This document shows, piece by piece, positions 24,836-39,000 of a stretch of DNA of 64,000 nucleotides; positions within the stretch are counted from its first letter, which is position 1; each line of letters starts with the position of its first letter. The notes under the pieces were generated by a model that saw nothing but the letters and a program-made list of their open reading frames with translations, did no database searches and was not told the origin of the DNA. The stretch comes from Pithys albifrons albifrons (lineage: Eukaryota; Chordata; Aves; Passeriformes; Thamnophilidae), in the NCBI RefSeq assembly GCF_047495875.1, contig NC_092463.1, positions 2,737,057 through 2,801,056 of the forward strand, read 5' to 3'. A program made the position numbers and the translations under genes.

Positions 24836-25166
24836 GTCATCCCTGTCCCTTCCCTTCTCCTCCCCACAGTTCATCCCTGTCCCTTCCCTTCTCCTCCCCA
24901 CAGTTCATCCCTGTCCCTTCCCTTCTCCTCCCCACAGTTCATCCCTGTCCCTTCCCTTCTCCTCCCCACAGTTCATCCCTGTCCCTTCCCTTCTCCTCCC
25001 CACAGTTCATCCCTGTCCCTTCCCTTCTCCTCCCCACAGTTCATCCCTGTCCCTTCCCTTCTCCTCCCCACAGTTCATCCCTGTCCCTTCCCTTCTCCCC
25101 ACAGTTCATCCCTGTCCCTTCCCTTCTCCCCACAGTTCATCCCTGCCCCTTCCCTTCTCCTTCCCC
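24836..25166 (+). repeat. Minisatellite in 3' UTR of copy C
   Basis: Eight 34-bp units are followed by two units shortened to 31 bp by loss of one TCC-type triplet in the pyrimidine tract. Only the first unit boundary is AAAG, so the internal variant order differs from A and B. This array evolves independently or was converted separately. Confidence 0.93.
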
Positions 25167-25196
25167 ACACTTCATTCCTCCCCTTCCCCTTATTTC

Positions 25197-25202
25197 AATA
25201 AA
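25197..25202 (+). terminator. Poly(A) signal of copy C
   Basis: AATAAA followed by TATTATATTTCC, at the homologous position to the other copies. Confidence 0.75.
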
Positions 25203-25223
25203 TATTATATTTCCCCCACTTCT

Positions 25224-28200
25224 ATGCATCTTTGTTACAATCAAACGCCATAAAACCTGAGCCCTGGGGCACACGGGTCTGAGCTCCACCTCATTCTCGG
25301 CTCAAGTGAGCCTGACAGTAACACCAGACACCTCCTATCCTCTACAGCGACATGGACAAATCCCTCCATTCCACTCCCTTCTCCGCACTCCACTTCATCC
25401 CTCCCTTTCCTGGCCTCTCTCTCTGGACAGCTGTCTCCCTCAAGCCCTCAGACCCTGCCCCTTCCCTTCTGCCCAAAGCTCACCCTGCCCCTTCCCGTCT
25501 CCTGCCCAAAGCTCACCCTGCCCCTTCCCTTCTCCTGCCCAGAGCCATTCCCACCCACACCCTGGCACAGGCTGCCAGCTCCTCATGGCTGCTCTGGGAT
25601 CAGCCCAAGCTCCCAAACAAGCAGGGAAAACCTCTCTGCCATGCTCTGAGAGACAGGATTTAGTGACAGCCAGGCACGCTCAGCCTCACAGGCTCCTTCT
25701 CCCACAGCTGGTGATGCCTCAAAAGGCCACAAAGAATCCTCCAACACTCCTTTTTGAGTCTGAGAAAGCAAAGCATTCTTTATTTGCAGCAAGCTGGCTG
25801 CACAGGAATCCTTTCCAAAGCACACCCCCAGGGTTACAGAGGTGCTGTAGTTTTATCCTGCAACACCTGACGCTCCATCAGCTGTGAACCCACACCCCAA
25901 ACCAGCCCTCCCACAGCACTGCACTCACCACGTCTCTGACACGCCCCCAAACTGGGTTGGAAGGCTCAAAAACACCTATGTCCTTCTCCTCCCCATCTTG
26001 TCCCGTTCTTGACCTCGGGCCTTGGGCACAAAACCAGCCTTCTGGAACAGCTTCAGGCTCCTTGGACTGCCTTGGTGGGATGTCATGTCTCTTTTTCACG
26101 ATGTTTTCACAGATACAGGAGCCTTCTTATCGCATTAGAAATTCCTCTCTGTTGAAACTCTTAACAAAGCATCTTAGAAAATGGGTGCAAAGGCATTATT
26201 TCCATACCAGGATCTGTGTAATAGAGGTTTTAGGCTCCATTTGCCTCCCTCAGAGACTGAAAAGGTTTCCATCCTGTTAAGTCTCTGCTAGTTACAGTTC
26301 ATGTTGAACCATAAGGGTGAACAATAACTACAACACTGGATCCCAGTGCAGCCTCATCTGCCAACACAAACGAGGAGTACAATTGTCAGGAACAGCTGTT
26401 TTATCGGGGCCCGATCCCGTAACTAGGGAGGAAGTTTGTGGCACATATTTTCAAAACCCTAAAGAGGACAGGATGACTTTTATAGTATAAAGGGACTGAC
26501 TGCCAGTCACACATCTAGAGGCCTGCCGGGAGCTCAGCCAGAGCACGGGGTGTGTGGAGTTTGGTGCAACACCAAACAGCACCCTGGCCCCATCAGGAGC
26601 TCCTGACAGAGAACTTGCATTCTCTGAAAGGTTTTCAGGCCCTGTCGGGGCAGACCACCCTGCCACACTCTGCCCCTTGACTGCAGTCAATTGTCTTTAC
26701 CCCATGGAGTGGTAGTGCAGGTACCTCTTGCCTCCATGCCATAAAAGCCTCCTCTGGAGATGTGTGTGTTGTCACAACAACGAGTGACATTGATATCAAG
26801 TGTACACACATAGATGTGCCTCTAATGAACCCCAACACAACAGCTGCATCACAGGAACAGGGAGTCTCATTGCAGCAAGCTGAGTATTTGCTGCAGCCAG
26901 GGACGATCTAAACAAATCACCTCATGGGCCATGTTTCCACTTTGTTTCAGACATTGCAAGCAAGATGTGAACATGGACCTCGGGGGGAGCTCCTAAAATC
27001 AGTCTCTGCTTGCAGGGACTGGGAGAGCTCCACAGGTTACTCAGACACTTCTTTCCCTTTCACTGGCACTGCTTAGCACAGGATTCTTCTCTGGAGAACT
27101 CAGCATTTCCCATATTCCTTGCTCAACACATCAGGCAATTTTACAAAACATCCTGGAGACAAATTTAAAGGGAGACACATTTCAGTTCAGAATCACAGGA
27201 AACTCTGTGTGGATTCTCCAGCTGAATTCAGGGAGGAATGTCTTTCCCTGCTGCAGCAATCAGAGACAAGATACAAACATTCAAAGCAATGCTGGGGAGA
27301 GCCATAGACTGACTGAAAAACTACCAGGACCAAAAATTGACACATCTAAACACTGCAAGTTACCCAGAGAGAGTGTATAGAAACAATCAATGCAGCAAAA
27401 ACACAGTGTGAGTTTTCTCTTCTGTTCCGTATCATCTTCTCATGAACCACCTGCAAGAGGAGAAAACTCAGGCCCACTTAGACCTGTTGACAGAGGGCAC
27501 TGCCCACCTGGCTGTGACTCAATAATCAAACTCACAGGAAAAGGAACCAAAAGACAACAAAGGACAATAATGACAATCTAGAACATAATGAAAATATTTC
27601 CAAGTCTCTGGGACTTTAACAACACTACTCAAGTTAGAGTAGCCACCCATCCTTTTGGGACCCTTTCAGAATTAGAGAAAAACAGTTTGTGTCAGATTGG
27701 CACATGCTGTTAAAGCTTTCTAACCTTTCTATCCTAGTCTGGATTCTCAAAGCCTGATCCATATACACACCACCTTTGGAAGCCACAAGCCCATCTACAG
27801 CCATTCAGTTCTGTTTGGCTGCCTTAGGAAAGCTGCTCATTTCCATTTACAAGACTTTTTAACCATGAGAGAAGCCTGCTCACAAACTTGCCCTTCTTCT
27901 TTCCATGCCCCTCAACTCTTTGAAGCCATGTTTGCTATTCTACGCAAGGTCCTGCTTAGGATGGTTGACTAATCCAGCTACAAATGGCCATGTTATAATA
28001 CTACAAACCATATTCTGCAAAGGCAAAAGGGAAATCACTTAATGATACTCCTGTCTGATTCCGTTCTGGCTTTATCTGCAGTGAGCTCACTGCTCTCTTC
28101 TTCTTCCCTACGTCTTGGTTACTTCTTCTCTGACCTGAGATCTCATCTCAGCCATTGTGCTCACAGTCCAAAACCTTTCTGTGCTGATGCATCCCATGGT

Positions 28201-29654
28201 CAGGCCCTCGTCTGGATTACCTGAGCTGGAGCTTTTCTGGCAGATTCACTGTCTCGGACCAAACTGTGCCACTCTCAGAGCACATTCTGCACAAGCACCT
28301 CCTGCAAATCTGCTCTCCTGGAATAACTTCAGGAACATCATCTTGTTCCAGTAACGCAGCTCGGTGCTGTGTCCTGCTCGGGGACAGCCCCTGGCCCCCT
28401 CTTTCTTGCAGTCCCGGATGAAGTCCATGCACAGGGATGGAGCAGTGGCTGCTACAGCCCCCACACACCCAGGCCACTCTCAAATAACATTGTCCAACTG
28501 CTTGGAGAAGGTCCTTGGGTCTGATTTGGACAATTCCCACATCATCTCCTGCCCTAAACATTGTATCCCCACCATCAAGAATCAAAACCCCATTACAATT
28601 GTCCACCCGCTCCTCATGAGCCACTGGCCCACCCCAGGAGTCTCCAGGAGTGGGGTGTGGAAAAGTTCTTTCCTTCTGTTCACTCATCAATATCTGACAC
28701 TCCAAAACATTCATCAAATTCCAGGCACTGAGCAGCAGCAGCAAAACTTCACTCTGTCAACACACAGAAGGCACAACACATCCCTGACATGTCCCTTACA
28801 GCTCTCCTCGCATGTATTTAATAAGGATGTGCATTGTCTGGCATCTTAAACTCATGTGAACAGTCCCAAAAATACATTTACTCCCAAGATGAAACTTCCA
28901 GCACATGAATAAACAAACAGATCCTTGTCTTAACTTTGAGGTACTTTCTCACAATAGGTGTAGTTCCAATTCTTTCTATATTAGGAAGCAATAGAACAGA
29001 GGTTTTAGGCCACAGAAGTGAAACCAAACACAGCAGAGACGTCCAGTACAAACTCTTTGCATGGGCAGATTTTCCTTGTGCCACATCAGTTTTGCTTGGG
29101 AACGCTGCAGTGGAAACCAGGGGCTGGAATCACTGCATCCCCTCTGGGATCCCACCTCCTTTCCCTGACACTTTGCCTCACACAGACCCAGCTGCCCATA
29201 TATATTTCTGAAGAAGCTGAGGGTGATGTGGGGTGAGGTTTGAGACACACATGACAAGGAAGAACCTCTGTCCTCCTGGAATCATGGACTGCAAAGTCAC
29301 CTGGGAACCACCTGCATCATCCAGAGACTTCCCTGAGCTCAGGACAAACACCACCAGCCTTTACTGCCAAGCATATAAACTCTACACTTTATGTCTTGCC
29401 CAAATATTATCACAGAACTACAGAACACTTTGGGTTGAAGGGATCTCAAAGACCATGCAGTTCCATCCCACAGCAGTGAGCTGCTCAGGGAGCGTTGGTG
29501 TTTGTGCAACACCCTCACTTGTTTGGGGTGCCTTTGTAACACTGAGTGAACTTTGGTTTCATGGACAGCTTTTATCCCAGCCATCCTGGATGCTTTACAG
29601 GACGGATTCCTTTCAATCTGGGACAGGTTGGCCAGGCTGGAGGAGGCCCCAGAA
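25224..29654. other. Spacer between copies C and D
   Basis: Close copy of the A-B spacer, with scattered substitutions. No supported gene is visible. The relic 3' UTR (25280-25560) has three CCTGCCCCTTCCC blocks, as in spacer A-B. Confidence 0.6.
29410..29482 (-). mobile_element. CR1: CR1 LINE 3'-end fragment upstream of copy D
   Basis: Homologous to the fragment before copy B, inherited with the unit. Confidence 0.7.
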
Positions 29655-29793
29655 CCCTTTGTGACACTGTGGCCATCGCGGATGGGATGGGACAGGGCAG
29701 GGTGTCTCAGGGCCCTTTGTGACACGGTGGCCATCACCAATGCATTGGAAGGGCAGGGTGTCCAAGGGCCCTTTGTGACACACCCTTATATAG
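29655..29793 (+). promoter_or_regulatory. Core promoter of copy D
   Basis: Three CCCTTTGTGACAC elements begin at 29655, 29713 and 29769. TATATAGG begins at 29787. Confidence 0.75.
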
Positions 29794-30089
29794 GTGTTGG
29801 CGCCAACGCGGCCACATCACAGTGCTCAGAGCACGCGACGGGAGAGGACGGGACAGAGCGGTGTCGTCAGGAGCTTCCTCACAGCACACGCCTTTCTCGC
29901 CCACCCGAAGCTTTTCCCAGAGTTCTCTTTCTAGCCAGTACCCTCGAGGCCACCCCACGGGATTTGGTGACCGGGGCTTTTCCCAGGCCTCACCACTCCC
30001 TGTGGAAGGGGCCCTCGGGGCCATTCTCCAGGACCAGGGGCTTTTCAGAGGTGTCCCCCTTGCAGGTACCATCCGGACCACACTGGGCC

Positions 30090-33000
30090 ATGGCAGGGGG
30101 ATGCTTCAGCCTTTTCCGCCTCTTCCGGAGGAAGAAGAAGAACAGGAAAGGCCCTGGGGCTGCCCCAGCACAGCAACCTGAGGAGGTGCAGCACTTCCAG
30201 CCCCAGCAGCAGGGTGAGTGCTGGAGCTGGGCCACAGGGATGGCATGGTGGCTGCAGCCAGCTGGGCCCCTTCCCGGCCCCTGTGCACATGCCCAGGCAA
30301 AGGGACGTGAACAGAGGGCCCAAGGCTGATCCCCGCAGCATCCGTGCTCCAGGCACTGCCTGTGCAGGGCTGGGCTGGGCTCTGTTCGGCGGCCTCTTCT
30401 GCAGCCCCTCAGCTCTGACTGCGCTCGCTCTTTGCCAGACCCAGCCCGGGACCGGACACAAGAGCAGCACCGTGCCCGTGGCCGCTTCCGCAGAGCTGTT
30501 CAGGTACCTGCAGCCATCCCCACCTGGCTGCACCTGCTGGCACTGCTCAGCCTGTCACCGCTGGCACACCACTCCATGGCATTTCCCTCTCTTCCCTGCC
30601 CTTTCTTCTCCTGCAGAGATTGCTGAAATTCATGGCAATTCGGCGTAGAACAGCCAGGACCACACCAGCTGACGCTGTGGCACAGTCTGACACCAGGCCA
30701 AGCAAGATCGAGGTGAAGGCTGATGTCAACCCTGCACCTGTTGATGGTGCAGAAAACTCTGACATGGCATCAGCTGATGGCAAGGAAACCTGTGACATGG
30801 CACCCACTGTGGACAAAGCCAACTGTGACATGGAACCAATTCAGGCCAGAGCCAACTGGCACTCACTACCAGTTGATGGCACAGAAACCTCAGACGTGGC
30901 AGCAAGGAAGGGTACAGACAACTGTGAGTCAGCACCAGGTGATGATGCAGCAACATCTTCCATGTCACCAAGTGATGGCACAGACAGCTCTGACACCAGC
31001 CTGAGCAGTGCCATCACAAATGCTGACCCAGCACCAGAAGACAGAGAAACCACTGAAGTGCCACCCAGTGATGACACAGACACTTGTGAGCCAGCACCAA
31101 TTGATGGCATAACCTCGGACACCGCTTGGACTGATGACCCTGACTCTGTGTTGACAGATGACATGACAGACTCTGACACAGCAGCAACTGATGCCATGGC
31201 CAAGGATGATGCCATGGCCAAGGGCATAGGAAGCACTGCTGTCACTGAGGCACTCAATCCAGAAGATTTCCAGGAGCAAGATGTCCCCAGTGCAAAGCAA
31301 GTAAGCAGACACACTGTGGCCAGGGCTCCAGCCCTGCCAGGGCTCTTGTGGCCCCTCAAGTCAGAACCGCTGGGCCCCCTCAGCCTTTGAGGCCAGCATA
31401 GTGTGGTGGGAAGAGAAGCCCTTCCCAGGGGAAGCTGGGACACTGGCTGGCTCTGGCACCTCACCAACTGTCCCCCGTTCCTCCTTCAGGTGCCAGACAT
31501 CGTCAGGTACATCCACCAGTGGCTCATGTGCCAGTGGTCTCCAGATGTCACGCCGCCCAGGAACATTTGCAGCCTGGCCGACGCACACCCCCACGATGTC
31601 GTGACGACTCTCCTGCGCTGTGCCCCATCCTGTGACAGGTACAGGGCCCAGCTGCTTTGCTGGCTCAGGGCTCACCAGCCTTTAGAACCCATCACCTTGC
31701 AGAGCCTGTCTCCCATGCTCTGCCAGATACAAACACAGAGTTCCACGCCCCTCTGGCGCCTCCCTTTCCCACCCTGCCATGTCAGCCCCCAGTCCTGCTG
31801 CCATGCTCCCTCCTGGCCCCTCAAAGCACTCTGGCTCTTTCCCCTGGGCCCCCACGGCTGCCAAGGCCGTGGCACTGTGGCCCAGAGCTCCCTGACACAG
31901 AGCTCTGACCCCACAGAGCTGCTGCAATCCTGTGGAGGACCATGGCCTCCTCGGGAACCACAGCACAGAAGGTGCTGCCAACGCTGCTCGGCGTCATGGA
32001 GGACTGGCCCCTGCACAGCACGGCCACCTCCGACGGGGACGACACCCATGTCTGCGCCCTGGCTGTGAGTTTCTGAACTGGCCTTTGCTGCTCCCACATC
32101 GCCTCTCCAGCGGCTCTCCATCCTCCCCCCCCACCGCATCTCCCACCTCGGGCTTTGGGCTGCAGCTCTGCCTTAGGGGCACGTTCAAGGGCACCAGACC
32201 TGCTGCTCCCCCTGGGTCTCCCCTGGCCTCTCCCTCCCACACTCGGGCCCTGCCACGTGGACGACCCGGCACTGAGCGTGTCTCCCTGTGGTTCTATTAC
32301 AGGCAACCCTGGCACTGTGGCTGATGGTCCAGGAGCCCCAGTGCCAGGATGCCCTGAGGATTTATGCCCCCCACCTCCTCCTGGCTCTGCTCAGCCAAGT
32401 TGACATGAGCACAGAGCAGATGCCACAGGAGCTCAACACCTTCTGGAGGACATGCCAGGACCAACACGGCCTTCCCACCAACCCCAACAGGTGCTCCATC
32501 CCAGTCCTCTCTCCCTCCCACTCCCTCGGGGCTGGGGCCACCGCTCCCACCATGACCTGGGCTTTGCTCTGCACACAGCTTTGCAGTACACACCATCAAG
32601 GCCCTGCTCTGCCGCCTGCACTGGGACAACGAGGTGGTGTCAGTGGAGCACAAGCGTGGTTGGGACATGCTCCTCTGTGCTGACACCTACCACTATGCAG
32701 TGGGTCTGCTGGCCAGGTGAGACCCCCTTCTCCCCACTGCCCCCACAGCTCTGCCCTGGGCGTGGGGCAACCCACACGACCACCGTGGGTATAAGTCAAA
32801 ATGCCTTTGAACCAAGGCTTGGCTGAGGAGAGGTGGGTGCACAGGAGCAGCCACATCCCAAAGCACTTGTGACCCATCCAGGGCTGGTGGGGAAAGATCT
32901 GTGAGTGTGTCCTGGCAGAGCTTTGCCCACCCTGCTCAGTGTCCATGGCTGCTTTTTTCCCCCTGACAGGGAGATGGGCCATGTCTTAGTCCCAAGGGAT

Positions 33001-35325
33001 TCCTTGATCCCAACCCACCTGCTGGGGCTCCTCAGCAGGGAGGAGCCGTGCTGGGAGCTCCCTGCCCTGGCGTTCCTGGTGGAGGTGAGCCCGATGGCGA
33101 GCGCTGCCTGGCCCAGCTGCCTCCACCTCTCGGCCCTCCCGCAGCAGCAGCTGCCCGGGACGGTGCCCGCACTCTGGGCGGGCCGGGGCTCCTGCTGGCC
33201 GGGCACCCCGTCACTGCTCTGTGCCTTTCAGCTCCTGGACGGCCTGGACGTCAGCAAATGGCACCAGAGTGTCCTGCAGGTCCTGTCGAGGCACCTGCGC
33301 AGTGAGTGCCCGGAGAGGCGTCGCCTGGCTCTCAGGGGCCTCATGGTTCTCAGCGAGGATCCCTCCATGGTAAGCAAGGGGCTGAAGCCGTGCTGGTAAC
33401 CTGGGGCTGGGCAAGGCAGTCCCTTGGCCTTGGCCGGCCTCGGCGAGCTGTGCCAGCTACTCTCAGCTCTGCTGCTGCCTCCCTCTTCAACTGCCCGTGC
33501 CCAGCGGGACAGGCCTTTGGCCTCAGGGCCCTGTGGCAGCAGCGTGGGGGCTGCACTGCCACAGTGGGGCAGCTGTTTGGGGCCTCACAGCACAGCATTG
33601 TGTTCCACACAGGTCAAAAGCCTCTGCAGCCACTCTGAAAGCCTCCTGGAGCTGCTGTGTGATGGAGACAGAGAGCTGGTGATGATGAGCCTCTCTGTGT
33701 TCCTGAATGTGCTCCGGGAGGAGGACAGTAGAGCACTCAGCTCCACTGCCCCCAGGCTGGCTGAGGCGCTCCTGCCTCTCTTTGACAACGTAAGGCTCTG
33801 TGTCCCCAGCCACAGGCACTGGGTGCTGCCAGGAAACCTGGTGCCCTGTGCATTTTCAGGCCTGGGTCTCCTCCTGGTGGGCATGGAGCAGCCAGTGCTG
33901 AGCTCTTTCTCTCTTCTTTGGCCCCAGGACAACAGTCATCTGAGGCTGCTCTCCATCTGCCTCTTGCGAGAGCTCGTGGAGTTGCTGGCAGAAGAGGGAG
34001 CAAAGGCCTGGAAGACGCTGATGCGCCAGAGCCTGGTGCCCCTGTTCTTCCACTGGCACGACAAGAACCAGCGCGTGGCAGAGGTGAGCACTTGTGGGCT
34101 CCGGTGTCCCCAGGGGAAGGGGCTGGGATGCCTCCTGCCCTGGGGCCTGGCGGGCTCTGGCCTGCGCCTGGCCTTGCTCCAGGGATGCAGCTCCTGTGCC
34201 CTGGGCTCTGGTGCCATGTCCCGCTCTCTGCTGCTCTGCAGGCCTCTCGGGGAATGTTACATCGCGCTGCAACGTTCCTCAAGAGGAGGGATCTGGAGCA
34301 GCTGATTAAAACAGAGAAGCCCTTCAAGTTCTGCGACCACCTGGTAGGGACGACCCCAAAGGCCCAGCCCCGGGCTGGACAAGCCCCCAGCCCCCGATGC
34401 CCAGTGTGTGGGCTGGCACTGTGCCCCTGCCCACTGCTGCGCCCACCTCTGGGACACCAGCCTGGGCTCCACACGCTCCTCCCTTGCCTCGGGCTGTGCG
34501 GGCAGGGGAGGCCAGTGCTGGGCACGGGCAGTGCCCGGCCAAGGGGCACAGCCTCAGCCGACCCTTCCCCCCTGACCCGGCGCTCTCTGCAGATGGAAAA
34601 GGACGTGACCAGACGAGCCAAGTACCTGCGCCAGGCCCTGCCGTACCTGCAGAGCCCACAGGAGCCCCTGCGAAAGGCGGCCCTCAAGTTCATGGGTGAG
34701 CCCCCAGCCCGCGCTGCCTCCCCGCCCGCTGCAGCTCGGCCCCAGCCCCGCCTGCTGCAGCCGCAGCACCAGCCGGCCCAGGGGCTGTGCAGCCTGACAG
34801 GCTCGCTGTTCACAGGGCTCGCCAAGTGGCACATGAAAGACCAGCCCAAAGACCTGGCGCGCATCATCAAGGGTGAGTCAGGGCACTGGGCTGGCACTGG
34901 GGGCTGGCGGGGACGAGCACAGGCCCTGGATACGGAGCTGCAGTCCCTGCCTGCTTGCACAAGGCTCTGTTCCCTGCACGACATGGCCAGGACACAAACA
35001 CACACTCGGCTCCTGCTCCCTCCTGGCCATGGCAAGAGCTGCTTGGGATGGCCCCGTCAGGAGGGGCTCCTCGGGTGCCCCCACAACCGGGCTCTGACCG
35101 TGGCTCTCTTCCTCTCTTCTGCCAGCCCTTGACGACGCCATGAGTGAGGAAACCTGTCCCGCATATACCAACATGCGATTTGCAGTTTGGGACACTTACA
35201 GACGGGCAGTAGAAAATTCTTCTGCTGCACCGAGACACCCGACGTCCCAGCGACAGGACCGCAACAAAGCCCCGACGCCACGTCTTTGCGGAGCTGGAGC
35301 TCCACCTTCTTCCGAGCTCCAGTGA
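30090..35325 (+). CDS. MROH-like: MROH-like HEAT-repeat protein, copy D (847 aa, complete)
   Basis: Exons: 30090-30213, 30439-30503, 30617-31300, 31490-31638, 31917-32064, 32303-32490, 32579-32716, 32970-33084, 33232-33369, 33613-33789, 33928-34083, 34242-34343, 34593-34695, 34816-34872, 35126-35325. Exon lengths match copy B and the frame is open. D is the most diverged of the short copies in exon 3 (VNPAP, SLPVDGTETSDVAARK, FQEQDV). VNPAP and VPDIVRYI (exon 4) are shared with copy E against B and C. Private changes include QQPEE in exon 1, QVDM in exon 6 and ELVMMSLS in exon 10. The exon 15 acceptor tract has one extra base (CTCTTCTGCCAG). Confidence 0.92.
30737..31183 (+). repeat. 33-bp coding repeat (11-residue units), copy D
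   Basis: About 13 degenerate 11-residue units, the same number as B and C but with several amino-acid changes, some matching copy E. Confidence 0.85.
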
Positions 35326-35680
35326 GGCGGCAGAAGATTAGACACCTCGTGGCCTCTGCGTCGCTCATCGATATCTCCCTCCCTTCCATTCCCTTCTCCT
35401 GACCTCACTTCATCCTTCCCTTTCCTCATCTCTCTGCACAGCTGCATCCCTCCAGCCCTCACACCCTGCCCCTTCTCTTCTCCTGGCCGCAGCTCATCCC
35501 TCCCGTTCCCTTCTGCCCAATGCTCCTCAGTCCCCTTCCTTTCTGCCCACAGCCTATCCCTCCCATTCCTTCTGCCACAAACTCATCCCTTGCCCCTTCC
35601 CTTCTCCTGCCCAGTGCTCAACCTTGCGCCTTCCCTTCTACCCAAAGCTGATCCCTCCCCTTCCCTTCTCCTCCCCAAAG

Positions 35681-35918
35681 GTCATCCCTGTCCCTTCCCT
35701 TCTCCTCCCCACAGTTCATCCCTGTCCCTTCCCTTCTCCTCCCCAAAGGTCATCCCTGTCCCTTCCCCTCTCCTCCCCACAGTTCATCCCTGTCCCTTCC
35801 CTTCTCCTCCCCACAGTTCATCCCTGTCCCTTCCCTTCTCCTCCCCACAGTTCATCCCTGTCCCTTCCCTTCTCCTCCCCACAGTTCATCCCTGTCCCTT
35901 CCCTTCTCCTGCCCCAAG
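35681..35918 (+). repeat. 34-bp minisatellite in 3' UTR of copy D
   Basis: Seven 34-bp units, three fewer than in A and B. The AAAG-ending variant occurs twice, only two units apart. Confidence 0.94.
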
Positions 35919-35979
35919 CTCATCCCTGCCCCTTCCCTTCTCCTTCCCCACACTTCATTCCTCCCCTTCCCCTTATTTC

Positions 35980-35985
35980 AATAAA
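35980..35985 (+). terminator. Poly(A) signal of copy D
   Basis: AATAAA at the homologous position, 655 bp after the stop because the minisatellite is shorter. Confidence 0.75.
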
Positions 35986-36006
35986 TATTATATTTCCCCC
36001 ACTTCT

Positions 36007-39000
36007 ATGCATCTTTGTTACAATCAAACGCCATAAAACCTGAGCCCTGGGGCACACGGGTCTGAGCTCCACCTCATTCTCGGCTCAAGTGAGCCTGACA
36101 GTAACACCAGACACCTCCTGTCCTCTACAGCGACATGGACAAATCCCTCCATTCCACTCCCTTCTCCACACTCCACTTCATCCCTCCCTTTCTTGGCCTC
36201 TCTCTCTGGACAGCTGTCTCCCTCAAGCCCTCAGACCCTACCCCTTCCCTTCTCCTGCCCAAAGCTCACCCTGCCCCTTCCCTTCTCCTGCCCAGAGCCA
36301 TTCCCACCCACACCCTGGCACAGGCTGCCAGCTCCTCATGGCTGCTCTGGGATCAGCCCAAGCTCCCAAACAAGCAGGGAAAACCTCTCTGCCATGCTCT
36401 GAGAGACAGGATTTAGTGACAGCCAGGCACGCTCAGCCTCACAGGCTCCTTCTCCCACAGCTGGTGATGCCTCAAAAGGCCACAAAGAATCCTCCAACAC
36501 TCCTTTTTGAGTCTGAGAAAGCAAAGCATTCTTTATTTGCAGCAAGCTGGCTGCACAGGAATCCTTTCCAAAGCACACCCCCAGGGTTACAGAAGTGCTG
36601 TAGTTCTATCCTGCAACACCTGACGCTCCATCAGCTGTGAACCCACACCCCAAACCAGCCCTCCCACAGCACTGCACTCCCCACGTCTCTGACACGCCCC
36701 CAAACTGGGTTGGAAGGCTCAAAAACACCTTTGTCCTTCTCCTCCCCATCTTGTCCCGTTCTTGACCTCGGGCCTTGGGCACAAAACCAGCCTTCTGGAA
36801 CAGCTTCAGGCTCCTTGGACTGCCTTGGTGGGATGTCATGTCTCTTTTTCACGATGTTTTCACAGATACAGGAGCCTTCTTATCTCATTAGAAATTCCTC
36901 TCTGTTGAAACTCTTAACAAAGCATCTTAGAAAATGGGTGCAAAGGCATTATTTCCATACCAGGATCTGTGTAATAGAGGTTTTAGGCTCCATTTGCCTC
37001 CCTCAGAGACTGAAAAGGTTTCCATCCTGTTAAGTCTCTGCTAGTTACAGTTCATGTTGAACCATAAGGGTGAACAATAACTACAACACTGGATCCCACT
37101 GCAGCCTCATCTGCCAACACAAACGAGGAGTACAATTGTCAGGAACAGCTGTTTTATCGGGGCCCGATCCCGTAACTAGGGAGGAAGTTTGTGGCACATA
37201 TTTTCAAAACCCTAAAGAGGACAGGATGACTTTTATAGTATAAAGGGACTGACTGCCAGTCACACATCTAGAGGCCTGCCGGGAGCTCAGCCAGAGCACG
37301 GGGTGTGTGGAGTTTGGTGCAACACCAAACAGCACCCTGGCCCCATCAGGAGCTCCTGACAGAGAACTTGCATTCTCTGAACGGTTTTCAGGCCCTGTCG
37401 GGGCAGACCACCCTGCCACACTCTGCCCCTTGACTGCAGTCAATTGTCTTTACCCCATGGAGTGGTAGTGCAGGTACCTCTTGCCTCCATGCCATAAAAG
37501 CCTCCTCTGGAGATGTGTGTGTTGTCACAACAACGAGTGACATTGATATCAAGTGTACACACATAGATGTGCCTCTAATGAACCCCAACACAACAGCTGC
37601 ATCACAGGAACAGGGAGTCTCATTGCAGCAAGCTGGGCATTTGCTGCAGCCAGGGACAATCGAAACAAATCACCTCATGGGCCATGTTTCCACTTTGTTT
37701 CAGACATTGCAAGCAAGATGTGAACATGGACCTCGGGGGGAGCTCCTAAAATCAGTCTCTGCTTGCAGGGACTGGGAGAGCTCCACAGGTTACTCAGACA
37801 CTTCTTTCCCTTTCACTGGCACTGCTTAGCACAGGATTCTTCTCTGGGGAACTCAGCATTTCCCACATTCCTTGCTCAACACATCAGGCAATTTTACAAA
37901 ACATCCTGGAGACAAATTTAAAGGGAGACACATTTCAGTTCAGAATCACAGGAAACTCTGTGTGGATTCTCCAGCTGAATTCAGGGAGGAATGTCTTTCC
38001 CTGCTGCAGCAATCAGAGACAAGATACAAACATTCAAAGCAATGCTGGGGAGAGCCATAGACTGACTGAAAAACTACCAGGACCAAAAATTGACACATCT
38101 AAACACTGCAAGTTACCCAGAGAGAGTGTATAGAAACAATCAATGCAGCAAAAACACAGTGTGAGTTTTCTCTTCTGTTCCGTATCATCTTCTCATGAAC
38201 CACCTGCAAGAGGAGAAAACTCAGGCCCACTTAGACCTGTTGACAGAGGGCACTGCCCACCTGGCTGTGACTCAATAATCAAACTCACAGGAAAAGGAAC
38301 CAAAAGACAACAAAGGACAATAATGACAGTCTATAATATAATGAAAATATTTCCAAGTCTCTGGGACTTTAACAACACTACACAAGTTAGAGTAGCCACC
38401 CATCCTTTTGGGACCCTTTCAGAATTAGAGAAAAACAGTTTGTGTCAGATTGGCACATGCTGTTAAAGCTTTCTAACCTTTCTATCCTAGTCTGGATTCT
38501 CAAAGCCTGATCCATATACACACCACCTTTGGAAGCCACAAGCCCATCTACAGCCATTCCGTTCTGTTTGGCTGCCTTAGGAAAGCTGCTCATTTCCATT
38601 TACAAGACTTTTTAACCATGAGAGGAGCCTGCTCACAAACTTGCCCTTCTTCTTTCCATGCCCCTCAACTCTTTGAAGCCATGTTTGCTATTCTATGCAA
38701 GGTCCTGCTTAGGATGGTTGACTAATCCAGCTACAAATGGCCATGTTATAATACTACAAACCATATTCTGCAAAGGCAAAAGGGAAATCACTTAATGATA
38801 CTCCTGTCTGATTCCGTTCTGGCTTTATCTGCAGTGAGCTCACTGCTCTCTTCTTCTTCCCTACGTCTTAGTTACTTCTTCTCTGACCTGAGATCTCATC
38901 TCAGCCATTGTGCTCACAGTCCAAAACCTTTCTGTGCTGATGCATCCCATGGTCAGGCCCTCGTCTGGGTTACATGAGCTGGAGCTTTTCTGGCAGATTC